IMG/VR virus record: IMGVR_UViG_3300010354_006498
Span: 1 to 49,172 of that record
Strand: one strand, 5' to 3'
Length of the DNA stretch: 49,172 nt
DNA from: a virus
The notes under the pieces were generated by a model. That model worked only from the letters and a program-made list of their open reading frames with translations, searched no databases and was not told the DNA's origin. The translations under genes were made by a program, and so were the position numbers. This document shows positions 16,543 to 27,600 of this stretch, piece by piece (the first letter of the stretch is position 1; every line of letters begins with the position of its first letter).

Positions 16543-16860
16543 TTATGGCATAAGTGTTATGTTTAATGTTTTTTGAACTAAATAAAGACTTATACTTGTT
16601 TTTTTGTTAAAAAAGTGTAGTTTGTTTCCCATTGGTTTTTTATACTCATATCCAATTTTTTTCAATGCATCAACTATTTCATGTTCTTTGTATTGACTTG
16701 CATCAATAACATTATTTGGAAGCATAGAAATTTTATTCAATTCTTTTCTAAGAGTATTGAATATAATATCAAAACCGCTTGATTCTAATAAATTCATTCT
16801 TTCATTGAGTTTTTCAATTACATATTTCGTCATTACTTCTACAAACTTTTCTTTTTTCAT
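16543..16860 (-). CDS. Unknown small protein, 105 aa
   Basis: A charged protein starting at ATG with AGAAG upstream. The N-terminal helix contains EKLNE at residues 16-20, which weakly resembles the NE tag. The C-terminal half, with a Gly-Tyr-Glu-Tyr-Lys stretch, aromatic residues and a final beta-rich segment, could be a small alpha/beta domain. It lies 10 bases before the tagged 442-aa gene, so the two are probably co-transcribed. No family is recognised. Confidence 0.45.
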   Translation of the reverse strand: MKKEKFVEVMTKYVIEKLNERMNLLESSGFDIIFNTLRKELNKISMLPNNVIDASQYKEHEIVDALKKIGYEYKKPMGNKLHFFNKKTSISLYLVQKTLNITLMP

Positions 16861-16893
16861 ATCTTCTTCTAATGTATGGAGTAATATATATTA

Positions 16894-16902
16894 CATAAAT
16901 AT
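16894..16902 (-). promoter_or_regulatory. Promoter-like box (ATATTTATG)
   Basis: A copy of the ATATTTAT motif about 34 bases before the 105-aa gene start, in the 48-base gap after the 129-aa gene. Confidence 0.4.
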
Positions 16903-16908
16903 AAATCT

Positions 16909-17298
16909 TTATAAATTATAAATATTAAGTAACATTATTTTAACAACTTTGAAACCATCCTTATTTTTCAATAAAGCACAGTTTCTATATCTTTCCCACT
17001 CTATTGGGTATTTTTTATCCAATACACCATTGTTTAAATTCATTATGAGTTCATTCAAGGCGTTAATAGTATAAATTGTATTAGTTTCTTTCTTTTGGTG
17101 AACCATTATAGAATTAGGCAAAAACTTTTTATATGTATCCATTATAATATTATAAGAAAGGATACACTCATCTTTAATATCAATTGCTCTGAACATAAAC
17201 ACTTTATTGTTTAATATATTAAAATTTTCTTTAATATTGCTCAGAGTTCCATCAATTTGATATTTTTTAGAAAAAGTACATACCAATTGTGTTTTCAA
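16909..17298 (-). CDS. Unknown protein, 129 aa, TTG start
   Basis: The first codon is TTG at 17298, supported by GAGAGAG a few bases upstream. The sequence is Asn-, Ile- and Lys-rich with alternating hydrophobic residues, and includes FMFRAIDIKDECILSYNIIM. No conserved motif is recognised, and there is no tag, signal peptide or membrane helix. It has its own promoter-like box about 36 bases upstream and is followed by another before the next gene. Confidence 0.45.
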   Translation of the reverse strand: MKTQLVCTFSKKYQIDGTLSNIKENFNILNNKVFMFRAIDIKDECILSYNIIMDTYKKFLPNSIMVHQKKETNTIYTINALNELIMNLNNGVLDKKYPIEWERYRNCALLKNKDGFKVVKIMLLNIYNL

Positions 17299-17333
17299 TA
17301 ATTCTCTCTCAATTTTTGCATAAAATGTACTTA

Positions 17334-17342
17334 TATAAATAT
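17334..17342 (-). promoter_or_regulatory. Promoter-like box (ATATTTATA)
   Basis: A copy of the ATATTTAT motif in the 48-base gap after the polymerase gene, 36 bases before the TTG start of the 129-aa gene. Confidence 0.45.
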
Positions 17343-17346
17343 CATG

Positions 17347-18567
17347 CTAAATTCTTTTAATGGTTCCGAAGTCTTCACCAGAATAAACTTTTACTGACAT
17401 TCTATCTGTTTCAAAAGCAGATTTTAGTAATAAAATGAGGTTTTCTTCATCTGGATGTATATCGAACACGAATGCATCGTACAAATACATAGAGAAAATG
17501 GACTTTTTATCTTTAAGAATCGGTAAAACATTTTTAATTTTTTTCACATTATACTCAGTTTCCAACGATTGAAGTATATAATTAAACACTTTATTAGGTG
17601 TTGGGTCTTGAATACCTCTGAAAACTTTGCCATAGAAGTGCGAATTAACATAACCGTCTTTTTCGTAACTATCCCACAGTTGATTTATTACTTCTTGTAC
17701 ACTTTGGAAGAATGGGTGTTGAATAAAATCCGATGTTATTCTTCCATAAATGTTTTGAAACACTCTTGTTTTGAATGTATCATACTCTCCATCCATTCCT
17801 AATTCCGCTTTTATTTGTTCATACGGGTGATAATCGAATGTATAATCCAACATTTTTGCTAATAACTTAATATGAAAAGCATCGTAATCAAATTGAACTA
17901 TTTTACCACCTTCAAATCTTGAGTGAATTTTATTTCGTGTACCGTCTTTTTTATTCAATGCAGAGAAATTAAAGTTATTCCACGCATTACTTGGTCTACT
18001 CGTTGCGGTGTACCACATATAATTCTGTTTCTTACGTTCATCACCAACAAGAACTTCATTCTTTTCTATTTCATAATACACGTTCGTAAAGTCATTACAA
18101 TAGTTAATACATTGTTGAGTTATTGTACTTTCACTTCTAAACTGTTCAAACCGCAAAACATACTCTGCAATCTTCTTTGCCCACTCTAATTGATTTGCCA
18201 ACGGTATAACATGACCTAAGTCTTCTATTCTAAAGAACTTAGTAGATAAAACTTCCATTCCTTTAGGGTAAAATTCTCGTGGGTTTAGATTATCACCAGC
18301 GTAATAATGTAAGTATGAGTTCAAATCAATACCTTCATTGAATCCTTGGTAAAGCATTGATTTCTTGTTAAACACAAGAGAAGTTGGCGATAACTTAATC
18401 TGAGTTAATTGAATATCGGACTCAAGTTCGTCTGGATGTGTAAAGTTAATATATTGGTCTGTGCCATCGGTGAATCGAAAGTACATACCAATTACTGTGG
18501 TATCGGATGAGTGTTTATTCCAATTTGAAAGTAAAGGAACACAAACACATGATTTATCTTGAAACAT
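17347..18567 (-). CDS. Family A DNA polymerase, polymerase domain only
   Basis: A 406-aa protein with the palm and fingers motifs of Pol I. TATSRPSN (187-194) stands in for TGRLSS. Motif A is FDYDAFHIK with catalytic Asp227. Motif B is FKTRVFQNIYG with Lys266, Phe270 and Tyr274, aligning without gaps to Taq KTINFGVLYG. Motif C is LYDAF with Asp364. A Q-helix-like NYILQSLETE lies between B and C. Two positions are unusual: His232 replaces the steric-gate Glu, and motif C reads Y-D-A instead of H-D-E. No 3'-5' exonuclease motifs are seen; the first 150 residues could be a degenerate remnant. Proofreading would have to come from another gene, as I recall for the split polymerase of phage RM378. 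T4 itself uses a family B enzyme. Confidence 0.85.
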   Translation of the reverse strand: MFQDKSCVCVPLLSNWNKHSSDTTVIGMYFRFTDGTDQYINFTHPDELESDIQLTQIKLSPTSLVFNKKSMLYQGFNEGIDLNSYLHYYAGDNLNPREFYPKGMEVLSTKFFRIEDLGHVIPLANQLEWAKKIAEYVLRFEQFRSESTITQQCINYCNDFTNVYYEIEKNEVLVGDERKKQNYMWYTATSRPSNAWNNFNFSALNKKDGTRNKIHSRFEGGKIVQFDYDAFHIKLLAKMLDYTFDYHPYEQIKAELGMDGEYDTFKTRVFQNIYGRITSDFIQHPFFQSVQEVINQLWDSYEKDGYVNSHFYGKVFRGIQDPTPNKVFNYILQSLETEYNVKKIKNVLPILKDKKSIFSMYLYDAFVFDIHPDEENLILLLKSAFETDRMSVKVYSGEDFGTIKRI

Positions 18568-18573
18568 ATTATT

Positions 18574-19266
18574 TTATTTACAATTAATACAACCTGTATT
18601 ATGTGATAAGCCAGTATCGTATTTGGAATATTTTCTGAAGTTAGTTATTACTTTAGCTAACATAGGAAATTTCTTTGAATGTCTCAAAACAATTCTTTTA
18701 TTTGTATCATGTACACCCGGCTTCATTAAAATAGAACCACTATAAATATCGTATTCTGGCCCGTCTACTTTCCAAGCAATAGTAACTAATCCGTACAATA
18801 TATGATTTATACCTTTATTCAAAGAATTATAATTTTTTACTTGATCTGCATCTATTTCAAAAAACACACGTTCTGGTTCGTTTCTCTTATAAACAAAATA
18901 TCGTAGTATCTTTCCTTTCTTTAAATTTTCAGAAGTTGGTTTTACTACTACAACTCTTGGTGCGCGGTATCTGTAAAATTGAGTAGTTTCCCCAATTATC
19001 TTTCTTTTATCACCGTTTGATAATGTAGTGAACTGTTTCAAATCTAAATACTTAAAAAAAGCGTTTGATCCTTCTTTGAAGCGAATTAATCTTTTTGATT
19101 TAATAGGATCCCACTCTTTTTCAGTATATACTTCTTTGCCAGCATACCTATGATAGTATCCAGAATATTCTTGCCAATTATCTAAGAACATATATTCTCT
19201 ACCAGAAGTAAAGAGATTTTTCTCTATCTGTTCATCGGGATAATATATTTTTCTTCTTTTTGCCAT
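18574..19266 (-). CDS. Putative baseplate-associated structural protein, 230 aa
   Basis: Start chosen at ATG 19266 because AAGGA lies 7 bases upstream; a longer frame would extend 57 bases into the preceding gene. The N-terminal segment FTSGREYMFLDNWQEYSGYY, followed by H-R-Y-x-G-K-x-V-Y-T, matches a Y-x-G-x-Y-H...G-x-x-Y-T pattern I recall from small structural proteins next to baseplate genes in large T4-like phages. The centre is beta-rich and the extreme C-terminus is CINCK. It starts 8 bases after the hub gene ends, so it belongs to the baseplate block. The exact role is unknown. Confidence 0.5.
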   Translation of the reverse strand: MAKRRKIYYPDEQIEKNLFTSGREYMFLDNWQEYSGYYHRYAGKEVYTEKEWDPIKSKRLIRFKEGSNAFFKYLDLKQFTTLSNGDKRKIIGETTQFYRYRAPRVVVVKPTSENLKKGKILRYFVYKRNEPERVFFEIDADQVKNYNSLNKGINHILYGLVTIAWKVDGPEYDIYSGSILMKPGVHDTNKRIVLRHSKKFPMLAKVITNFRKYSKYDTGLSHNTGCINCK

Positions 19267-19274
19267 AATATTCC

Positions 19275-21293
19275 TTATAATCCACCAGTAATTCTGGCAG
19301 CAGTTGATAATGTAGTTTCCCAACCACCTGCAGTAATTTTATGATCTATTTTAGTAACAACAAATACCAAACCCTCTTTATTGTATGCTGTTGGAACTAA
19401 AGATGTTTTTATAACATCCCCAAACCTAAATCCACTAATACCATCAATAGTTACAGTAAAGTCAATTGGATATAAAGCCTGATTAATCCAATGTTCATCA
19501 GAACCAGCTCCCAATTTTTTCCTCTTACTGAGTAAGCCACGGTACGCTTCACACCAAGATATATTAAATCCAGTTTTTGTAAAATTTGCTTCTGCCTTGT
19601 CCATTTCGCCTTTTACCTTTGCTAATTCTGGATTAGGAGTACCCGTTGGTGTTTCAAGATTAGCAGGTTTACCACCCCTTGCTTGTGTATAAGCAGCTGC
19701 AGCCATTGCAGCAGGTGGTTTCGATGATATACTAACAGATTTTATTATCGGTTTAAAAATAGTTGCTTCAAATTTAATTGCTTTACCGTCTACCGCCTTT
19801 GTTATAGCTTTTCCAACGTTTGCGTCTTCAATTGAAACTATTGTTTTTGCTATACCGCCTCCAACATTACCATCAAAATTACTCGGTGGTTCACATAAAA
19901 CTGCAGATATTTGATATACATCACCTGAAGCAATATTTATTCTTTTTAATACGGTTTCAAGAAACTTTGTAATATTCTTATATGGTATATTTGCAGCATT
20001 GTCTACCACAAATTCTTCATATGCTTTCTTCACCCAATCCACTCCAAGTAAAATACCAGAAATATAAATCTGTTCACCTGAACCAAATTGTGTTGCAGCT
20101 GAACCGTAGTCTGGTATACACTCTCCATATTTTCCCATTACGGAATTTGGGAAAATAACATCTATCGGATATGCCGATTTTACAGAACCATCCGTATAAC
20201 CCTGTGTATAGTTACCATTGGAAGTCACTTCTATTATACGTCCAAGTGCGGTAGCACCTCCTGTACCTTCGAACTTCTTCACTAACATATTTGTAAAATC
20301 TACAAGTGTACCAACTGTAATATACCAAAATGGTTTTACCGCTGCACCTTCTCCATCTGTTGGTGGTGGTTTTGGAGGGTTTTCCGATGCAACTTCTTCT
20401 TCATCTGGTTCACTATCTTGAAATGGCCACCCAATGCCAATATAATCTAAATATTTATTAACAGTATTACCTTTTGGTAAAGGAAATACCTCACCTGCCG
20501 TCTTTGGTTCAAATACAGGAATACCAGCTCCACCCCCATCTGTTGTTACTGGTGGTGGTGGTGGTGGATTTGGTGGTGGGTCTGCGTCTGGTTCTTTGTC
20601 ACCAAGTCCTAAATCACCATCAATAACCGAAGACAAATTACTTGCTTGTATTGCAACCTCAGTTGGATCTGTTGTTTTTTCTTCAGCTTCACCTTCGCCT
20701 GGCTTTACACTTTGATCACCTGACATACCGAGTGCAATAGTTGCTGCAGATACAATAGAACAGTCAGCGGTCATTGATAAATCTGCATTGAAAGACCAAT
20801 TAAAATTATTCACTATTCCACTAAACGATTGTCTTGAACCTGCTCCACCATAACTCCAACCCCAAGAAAGAACAACATCTTTTCCAGGAGTGAAGAACGC
20901 TTTATCAAGTCCTGCCATACTAAATCCACCACTACCGAGCTGTGGGAAATATGTAAATGTAAATTTACCTCTTAATAAAGAACCAATAGTACCATCATTT
21001 GTAACATCTATTCCCATCAATAATGGAAACTTTGGAGTATTACGTGAATTGTATAGTGTTAAGTTACCAGATGCATCTGACATTACTTTTGAACCAGGAA
21101 ATCCTAATGTAACACCACCGCCAGTTACATGACCGTACGCTGTTTTTCCATATGACCATTCCAACGCTTTATTAGTTTTTCCTGCTCTTACTTTAGCACC
21201 TGCGTTATTAGCCCTTGCTTGTAGTTCACCACTTACATAACCAAGTGATGCATGATAAAATGGATTTTCGTAACCCGTTGACCACGTAGGCAT
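19275..21293 (-). CDS. Probable baseplate hub protein
   Basis: A 672-aa protein with GGAGG six bases before ATG. The N-terminal third has a beta-rich domain in which FTPGKDVVLSWGWSYGG and RQSFSGIVNNFNWSFNAD recall the first domain of gp27/gpD-type hub proteins (a strand of 'G..V.l.wG' followed by 'F.G.v..f..s...'). A proline-rich linker (NPPPPPPV) and acidic linkers separate it from a middle domain. The last 100 residues (IDFTVTIDGISGFRFGDVIK, then VFVVTKIDHKI) again match the hub pattern of a beta domain ending in a ligand-like loop. It lies directly after the LysM baseplate gene, as expected for a hub. Puncturing or lysozyme domains are not evident. Confidence 0.6.
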   Translation of the reverse strand: MPTWSTGYENPFYHASLGYVSGELQARANNAGAKVRAGKTNKALEWSYGKTAYGHVTGGGVTLGFPGSKVMSDASGNLTLYNSRNTPKFPLLMGIDVTNDGTIGSLLRGKFTFTYFPQLGSGGFSMAGLDKAFFTPGKDVVLSWGWSYGGAGSRQSFSGIVNNFNWSFNADLSMTADCSIVSAATIALGMSGDQSVKPGEGEAEEKTTDPTEVAIQASNLSSVIDGDLGLGDKEPDADPPPNPPPPPPVTTDGGGAGIPVFEPKTAGEVFPLPKGNTVNKYLDYIGIGWPFQDSEPDEEEVASENPPKPPPTDGEGAAVKPFWYITVGTLVDFTNMLVKKFEGTGGATALGRIIEVTSNGNYTQGYTDGSVKSAYPIDVIFPNSVMGKYGECIPDYGSAATQFGSGEQIYISGILLGVDWVKKAYEEFVVDNAANIPYKNITKFLETVLKRINIASGDVYQISAVLCEPPSNFDGNVGGGIAKTIVSIEDANVGKAITKAVDGKAIKFEATIFKPIIKSVSISSKPPAAMAAAAYTQARGGKPANLETPTGTPNPELAKVKGEMDKAEANFTKTGFNISWCEAYRGLLSKRKKLGAGSDEHWINQALYPIDFTVTIDGISGFRFGDVIKTSLVPTAYNKEGLVFVVTKIDHKITAGGWETTLSTAARITGGL

Positions 21294-21296
21294 TAC

Positions 21297-21632
21297 TTAC
21301 CTCCAAGTATTATAATTGTCTAATAATGAAAGTATGCCAGTATCTTCTTGATAATATGGTATTCTTAATATAATACCAGCTGGAACATTCAGACTTCCCT
21401 TTCCCAAATTATTAACTTTGGCTATAACAAACCAAAGTGCTGGATCATTATAATATTCTTGTGCAAGAACATCTAAGCGATCACCTTCTTGTGAAAGAAT
21501 TTGAACGTCTTCTGCTTTTGAGAAATTTGGATAAAATATAGTAGACAAACGTCTAATGTATTTCTCCATACCGTCTGTTTCTATTTTCTTCGCATTGTTA
21601 ACTATATATGCACGTTCATAGCGTTTTGCCAT
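21297..21632 (-). CDS. LysM-domain baseplate protein (gp53-like)
   Basis: A 111-aa protein whose second half is a LysM-like domain: ILSQEGDRLDVLAQEYYNDP, then ALWFVIAKVNNL and PAGIILRIP. This follows the 'v..GDtLd.IA..yYgd..lW..IA..N' pattern of phage baseplate and tail LysM proteins such as T4 gp53 and P2 gpX. In phage tails this domain mediates assembly of the wedge or hub rather than peptidoglycan binding in solution. The AGAGGG site is clear. It sits between the giant repeat protein and the probable hub and is separated from the hub by 3 bases. Confidence 0.82.
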   Translation of the reverse strand: MAKRYERAYIVNNAKKIETDGMEKYIRRLSTIFYPNFSKAEDVQILSQEGDRLDVLAQEYYNDPALWFVIAKVNNLGKGSLNVPAGIILRIPYYQEDTGILSLLDNYNTWR

Positions 21633-21680
21633 AAAACCCTCTAATAATATTGATTATAGAATATACTATGTATATAATTA

Positions 21681-24600
21681 TTAACCACTTTTCTTTTTAC
21701 CCTTGGTACTTTTTTTCTTATCTGTACTACCTGAGTCAAATGTTGCACCAACATTTCTATATGCAGTTCCATAATCCATACCAAGTTCTGAACCATTATT
21801 CGCAGTAGATCCAGCAGATTCAGTTGATACCGTACCTGTTTGATTTAATGACTCCCAACCAGTAGTTGGCTGTGTAGGTACAGCTGCAGGCACACTATTT
21901 CCAGACTTAGGAACCATCACATAGTTACTAGGTTGAGTCTGTGTTGATCCACCAAGGCCAGTTAAGTTATTAGGAGCTAACGAATTAGTATCTTGTTTAG
22001 TATCTTTTTGAGTTTCTAATAACACGCCAGTACCAGGTGGATTACCTTGAACCTTCGATGTATCAGTTGCTGGAGTAGTTGCTGGATCTTTTGCAGTTTG
22101 TGTTGCTTTCGCTCCTGCAACCAATCCTCTGAAATCATCACCTGCAGTAGATGGTTTATCATTAGGGTCTTCTCGAAGTTCAGGTTGTGTGTCAACTAAA
22201 TCAGCTTCTTTTCCATCTGGTGGTGGTGAAGATAGTAATACTTTATTATCTGGATCATTAATACTTGCACGTGTACCATCGTCATTAGTATCAATTGCTC
22301 TGAAGTAATTTACTTTTTTGTCAGAACTTGGCATTAATCCAGACTCAATACCGTCACCTGTATTTCCATCGTCATACAATGAGTACATAACACCATTGTA
22401 TTCTGGACGATATACACCAAACGGAGTAAATCCAACAGATACTTGAACTGTCTTTGGTAATTGCAAAACACCAGGTGAAGATAATAACACGTTAGGTGTT
22501 ACATCATTTTCTGCTGTTCTTACTGTTTGTGATTTATCTTCTGGTAACTTTGCGGTTTCCCATGTACCACCAACATTATCAAATGTGTATGATAGTGAAC
22601 TTATAAATCCTGGCATTTTACGATATAAGTGACCAATATTCAAACGAATAACTGGACCGCGAATTAAACCAGCTGTTGTGTAATCAGGTGCTGTCCATGA
22701 TGCAAGATAATTTAACTTTCTCCATGATGCTTTCATTTCATCACGAGAACCAATATGTACAGTAAATCCAAAAGAAATACTTCTTTCATAACCATCATAA
22801 GTATAGAGTGGATCTCCTCTACCCATATATTTTACAGAATTCCATTTTGGACTATGTGTATCTTGTATACTGTCAAATGTTGCTCTAAACACTATTGCTT
22901 CAGCAGGTTTATTCACACCACCCGCACCTATTTTTAAACTTGTAAAGTAAAATTCCACTAAGTCCTCAGTACCTCTCAATCCTTCTAAATCTTTTTCGTA
23001 AACTAAGTTTTTGTTTATAGCTCTTTTTACTTGTTTAAAATCTATAATATTAATCCTATCACCACGGAATTGTCTACCTTGCTTTAAAACAGGAACAGAA
23101 GCATTTGTTTTTTTATCTTTCATGTAATGTATGTTTGACACAAATGGTAAGTTTCGTTGACTACCTGGTTCACCGTGAGAGCCCATACCAAAAAAGTTCT
23201 CTAAATTTTGCTTATGGTAACGCATAATTTTAGGGTCAGACATTATAAATTGCTTTATTTGTACTTGATCTCCTGCTGCGCTTGAACCAGATCTGCTTGA
23301 ATTAGAACTTTCTGAATCATATATATCGTGTCTAAAGTCATTGTATTTACGTGAACGTGCATTAGTTGATCCAACATCTACCTTACGTAAATTACTGTAG
23401 GTTGAAGTTAAATATTTTTTAAGTGGGTCTGTTACAGTTCCGTCACTTCTATGTAAAGATTTATCTTGGTTATTCAATGAATTAGCATAGGTTTCTGGTC
23501 TAATTCTTGATGAAAATGTTTTTGTTTTTGGTTCAAACGTACTTAGTCCCTTAATTCTATTTACCGTTTCGTTATGTAAAGATAATCCCGATCCAGACGG
23601 TAAACTACCAGATGGTGAACTTCCACCTGCGGTACTAACTGTGTTACCTGGTCCATTCGGTAATAAATTCATAAGTCCTTTAATCATACCAAATGCAGAT
23701 CTACCACTTTGATTATATTCATTCAACAATTCAGTTGAGTAACTTCCACCAGGATTTACATCACCATTTTTATCAGCAAGGTTATAATATTGATTTCTAA
23801 GTGCAGTTGGGGAATATTGAGGATTTCCTGTTGTACCAAGTCCCATTGCTGCACCCGCTGCTGCTCCTGCTGCTGCTGCAGCTCCTGCGGCAGCCGCCGC
23901 TCCTGCCGTTGGTGTAGTTGTTGTAGGAGTAGATGATGGTGCTGTTGAAGCTGGTTCAACTAAGTATGGATTAGTGGTATAGTAGGTAAGGTACGGATGC
24001 CTTGCTCTACGTATTTTTGTTCCTCCAATTCCCAAAGGAGCGCCTGGTCCACCAAACCCACTTGAAACTCTATGAATTTTTGAATGGTCAAGGTCAATTG
24101 TTAAACCAGAAATATTTGGTCTGAATGAATTTGGTAATAATTCTTTCATTAAACCAATTAATCTACTATAATCTGTTTGATCACCGTCGCTCTCTGGTAC
24201 TTCCAAAGCTTTAAAATTTGCACCAGCAGGTGTACCATCACCTAAAAATTCTCTTTTTATTGCCGTGTCACCATATCTATTCAACATAGAACTATCTAAT
24301 GCGCCAAGTAAACTGTGTCTTGGCAACCTTAAACCTATTGGTGAACCACCTACGTTTGCAATCAAAGCCAATGGATTAAATATTTGAGTAGGTGACATTC
24401 CAAATGAAGTTGCTGAAGCCAATGAATCAATAATACCGTTAGCTGGTCTTTCATCAACATTCGGATTCATCAATTGTAAACCAACTTGTTTTGCTAAGAA
24501 TAATAAACCTTTACCAGTAATCAAGAATTTACCAACACGTATAACATCATTAAGAATACGATCGGCCATTGTTACCGCACCACCACGAACTAATCCTTCA

Positions 24601-27600
24601 TCAAAGTTTACACCAAATCCCCAATGTTGTCCAATGTCTCTTAACACAAACGGTTGATCTGCTGAACCCAAGAAGTCTGGATTATAAGAGTCTGCTCTTA
24701 AATTAAACTTAGAATATTGTAAATCTAATGGTGAAGGTGAATTTCTTTTTATTGCCCATTTAGCAACATACCCTTTTTTCTCTGTAAAGTTTCTTATGTT
24801 TTCTTCGTATGTTCTTCCATAATAAGAAGAATCAGTATCGACTTTTGAATCTGGTACTTGGTTTTGTAAAGAAGATAATTTACCATTACCGAAAATCTTT
24901 TTACCAAATGTAATAGGTGCTCTTAATTCTCTATCAACAATAGAACCACCGTTTGCTTCACCACGTCCAGTTTCAATTGGTATTCTTTGTTGTAGTGTAG
25001 CATCGTATCTTAATCCTGGACTAACTATCGGATACATTGTATCTTGAGCAGAATTCATTTTAATCATAAACCCATTTCTATCATTTGGAGAATAACCAAA
25101 GAAATTAGTCATAGGAATATTATTTATCAATGATTTATTTTTTCCATTCTCAGTAGATAATGTTGAATAACTAGAAGCTAAGTTTGTATTTTCTTTGTTT
25201 TCAAAGAAAGTTTTAAACCCTTGATCAGTCATAACACTACGAGAAACTGAATCTAAGTTTGGTAATTGCATTTGTCTTCTTGGTGTAATACCAAACCAGC
25301 TAACATTCGGTGCATCTGAACGTGGACCTTTCCAATTGTATTTACCAAAATCTTCAGTATAGAAACTTTGATATGTTTGTGCAAATGTTGTAAAGCCACT
25401 TGATGGTGCATTATCCAAGAAATCAACTTCTGGTGCGTTTATCCTTCCGCCTTTCCAACCAAATTGTGTAGAATCCAAATCATAGTTAGATTCGAGTAGT
25501 GCAGGAAATGCCTTAAATCCTGGAGCGTTTTTGTTATCTATATAATCAATTGCAGGTGCATTACTTCTTTTTCCTACAAATGTAAATTTACTTGTATCTT
25601 CTTTGAACTTACTTTGTAATGGTTCTGTGTTTAAAACAAAACCATCAGAATCTTTATTATCAAAGAAATCAATTGGGTTTGGTAATTTACCAGTAAAAGC
25701 AAAGTTTGAAGATTCATGTTTGTATTCTGTTTTCAAAGGTTCTGCTTTTTGTGTAAAACCACCAGCATTCTTTCCACTTGCATCAAAGTAGTTTACACCT
25801 TTTTTAGGTTGTGAACCTTTGAAAGTAAATTCTGAAGCCTCTGTGTTATACTTTGTTTCTTCTCTTACTTCTGCTAATCTATGAAAACCTTTTTTTGTAA
25901 ATTTCTTTGTTAAGTCAAAATAATCAACTTCTGGTGCTTTATTTCGTAAACCGTTCCAATCAAATTCAGAAGCATCATCTTTTAACGTTTTTCCTGTTAT
26001 TTGGTATTTTGTTTCTTCGAGTTGTTTAGCAAACTTATGGAATCCCTTTGATGTTCTTAGATTGCCTTTATCAAAGTAATTAACTTCTGGTGCGGAATCA
26101 CGTGGCCCATCCCAATCAAAACGAGAAGCACCACCACCTAATTGATTACCAGATGTTTGATATGAAGTTGGTTCTTGTTGTTGGGCTAAAATATGAAAAC
26201 CTTTAGATGTTGCTATATTGGACAAATCAAAGTAATTTACCGCAGGTGCACTATTTCTGTTTCCATCCCAATCAAAAATGGAAGATTCTGGTATATATTT
26301 TGTATCGTATTTTTCAGCAAACGTATGAAAACCAACTGTTGTATTTTTCTTTGTTAAATCGAAATAATTAACGGCAGGTGCTGCTGGTCTATTACCATCC
26401 CAATCAAACTCAGATGATTCAGGCACATACTTTGTATCTAACTTTCTTGCAAATGTATGAAAACCAACTGTTGTATTTTTCTTAGTTAAATCAAAATAAT
26501 CTACCGCTGGTGCTTTTTCACGAGAACCATCCCAATCAAAAATAGAAGATTCTGGTACATATTTTGTTTCATAATTACGTGCAAATGTATGGAATCCAAC
26601 GGTTGTATTTTTCTTAGTTAAATCAAAATAATCTACCGCTGGTGCATCTGAGCGTGTTCCGTCCCAATCAAATTGAGAAGAGTTTGGAATATACTTTGTT
26701 ATCAAAAACTGTGTAAAAGTATTAAACCCTTCAGTTGTAAATTGTTTAAGTAAATCTAAATAATTTACCGCAGGTGCTTGTGAACGAACTCCATCCCAAT
26801 CAAATTGAGAAGATTCTTTTACATATTTAGAATCATGGAGTATATGAAATGTGGTGAAACCAGAAGTTGTATTCTTCTTTGTTAAATCAAAGTAATCTAC
26901 TGCTGGTGCTGATTGTTTTTTTCCGTTCCAATCAAATTCAGAAGAATCTGGTATATACTTTGAATCTAATTTTTGAGCGAAAGAATGAAATCCAATATTA
27001 GTATGTGTATTGGTTAAATCGAAATAATTAACAGTTGGAACATTATCTTTTGCACCATCCCAATCAAATTGAGAAGAATCTGGTATATACTTACTGTCAT
27101 ACAAATTTGAGAAAGAAGTAAATCCATCATTTGTATAAGTGTTAGTTAAATCAAAATAGTTTACAACAGGTACATTGTCTTTTGCACCGTCCCAATCGAA
27201 TTGAGAAGAATCTGGTATATACTTACTATCATAGTTCTGAGGAAACTTTGTGAATCCATCAGTTGTGTAAGTACCAGTTAAATCAAAGTAATTAACAGTT
27301 GGAACTGCTTCTTTTGCACCATCCCAATCAAATTGAGAAGAATCTTGTATGTACTTACTATCGTAGTTTTGAGCAAACTTTGTGAAACCAGTAGTAGTAT
27401 ATCTTCCAAGTAAATCAAAGTAATTAACTTCTGGTGATTGATCACGTGTACCATCCCAATCGAATTGAGAAGAATCTGGTATATAACTTGATATAAATGG
27501 CTGTGATAAGGTTTTAAAACCTTCTGTTGTGTGCTGACCACCTATATCAAAGTAATTAACGGCAGGTGCTGTTTCTCGTTTTCCATCCCAATCGAATTGT

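Noticed and set aside
21659-21676. Short AT palindrome between the giant gene and the LysM gene as a terminator
   Set aside because: The stem is only six AT-rich pairs with no clear T run; too weak.
23756-23959. Glutamine-rich minus-strand frame inside the giant repeat gene
   Set aside because: It is the frame-shifted reading of an Ala-rich linker in the 2595-aa protein.
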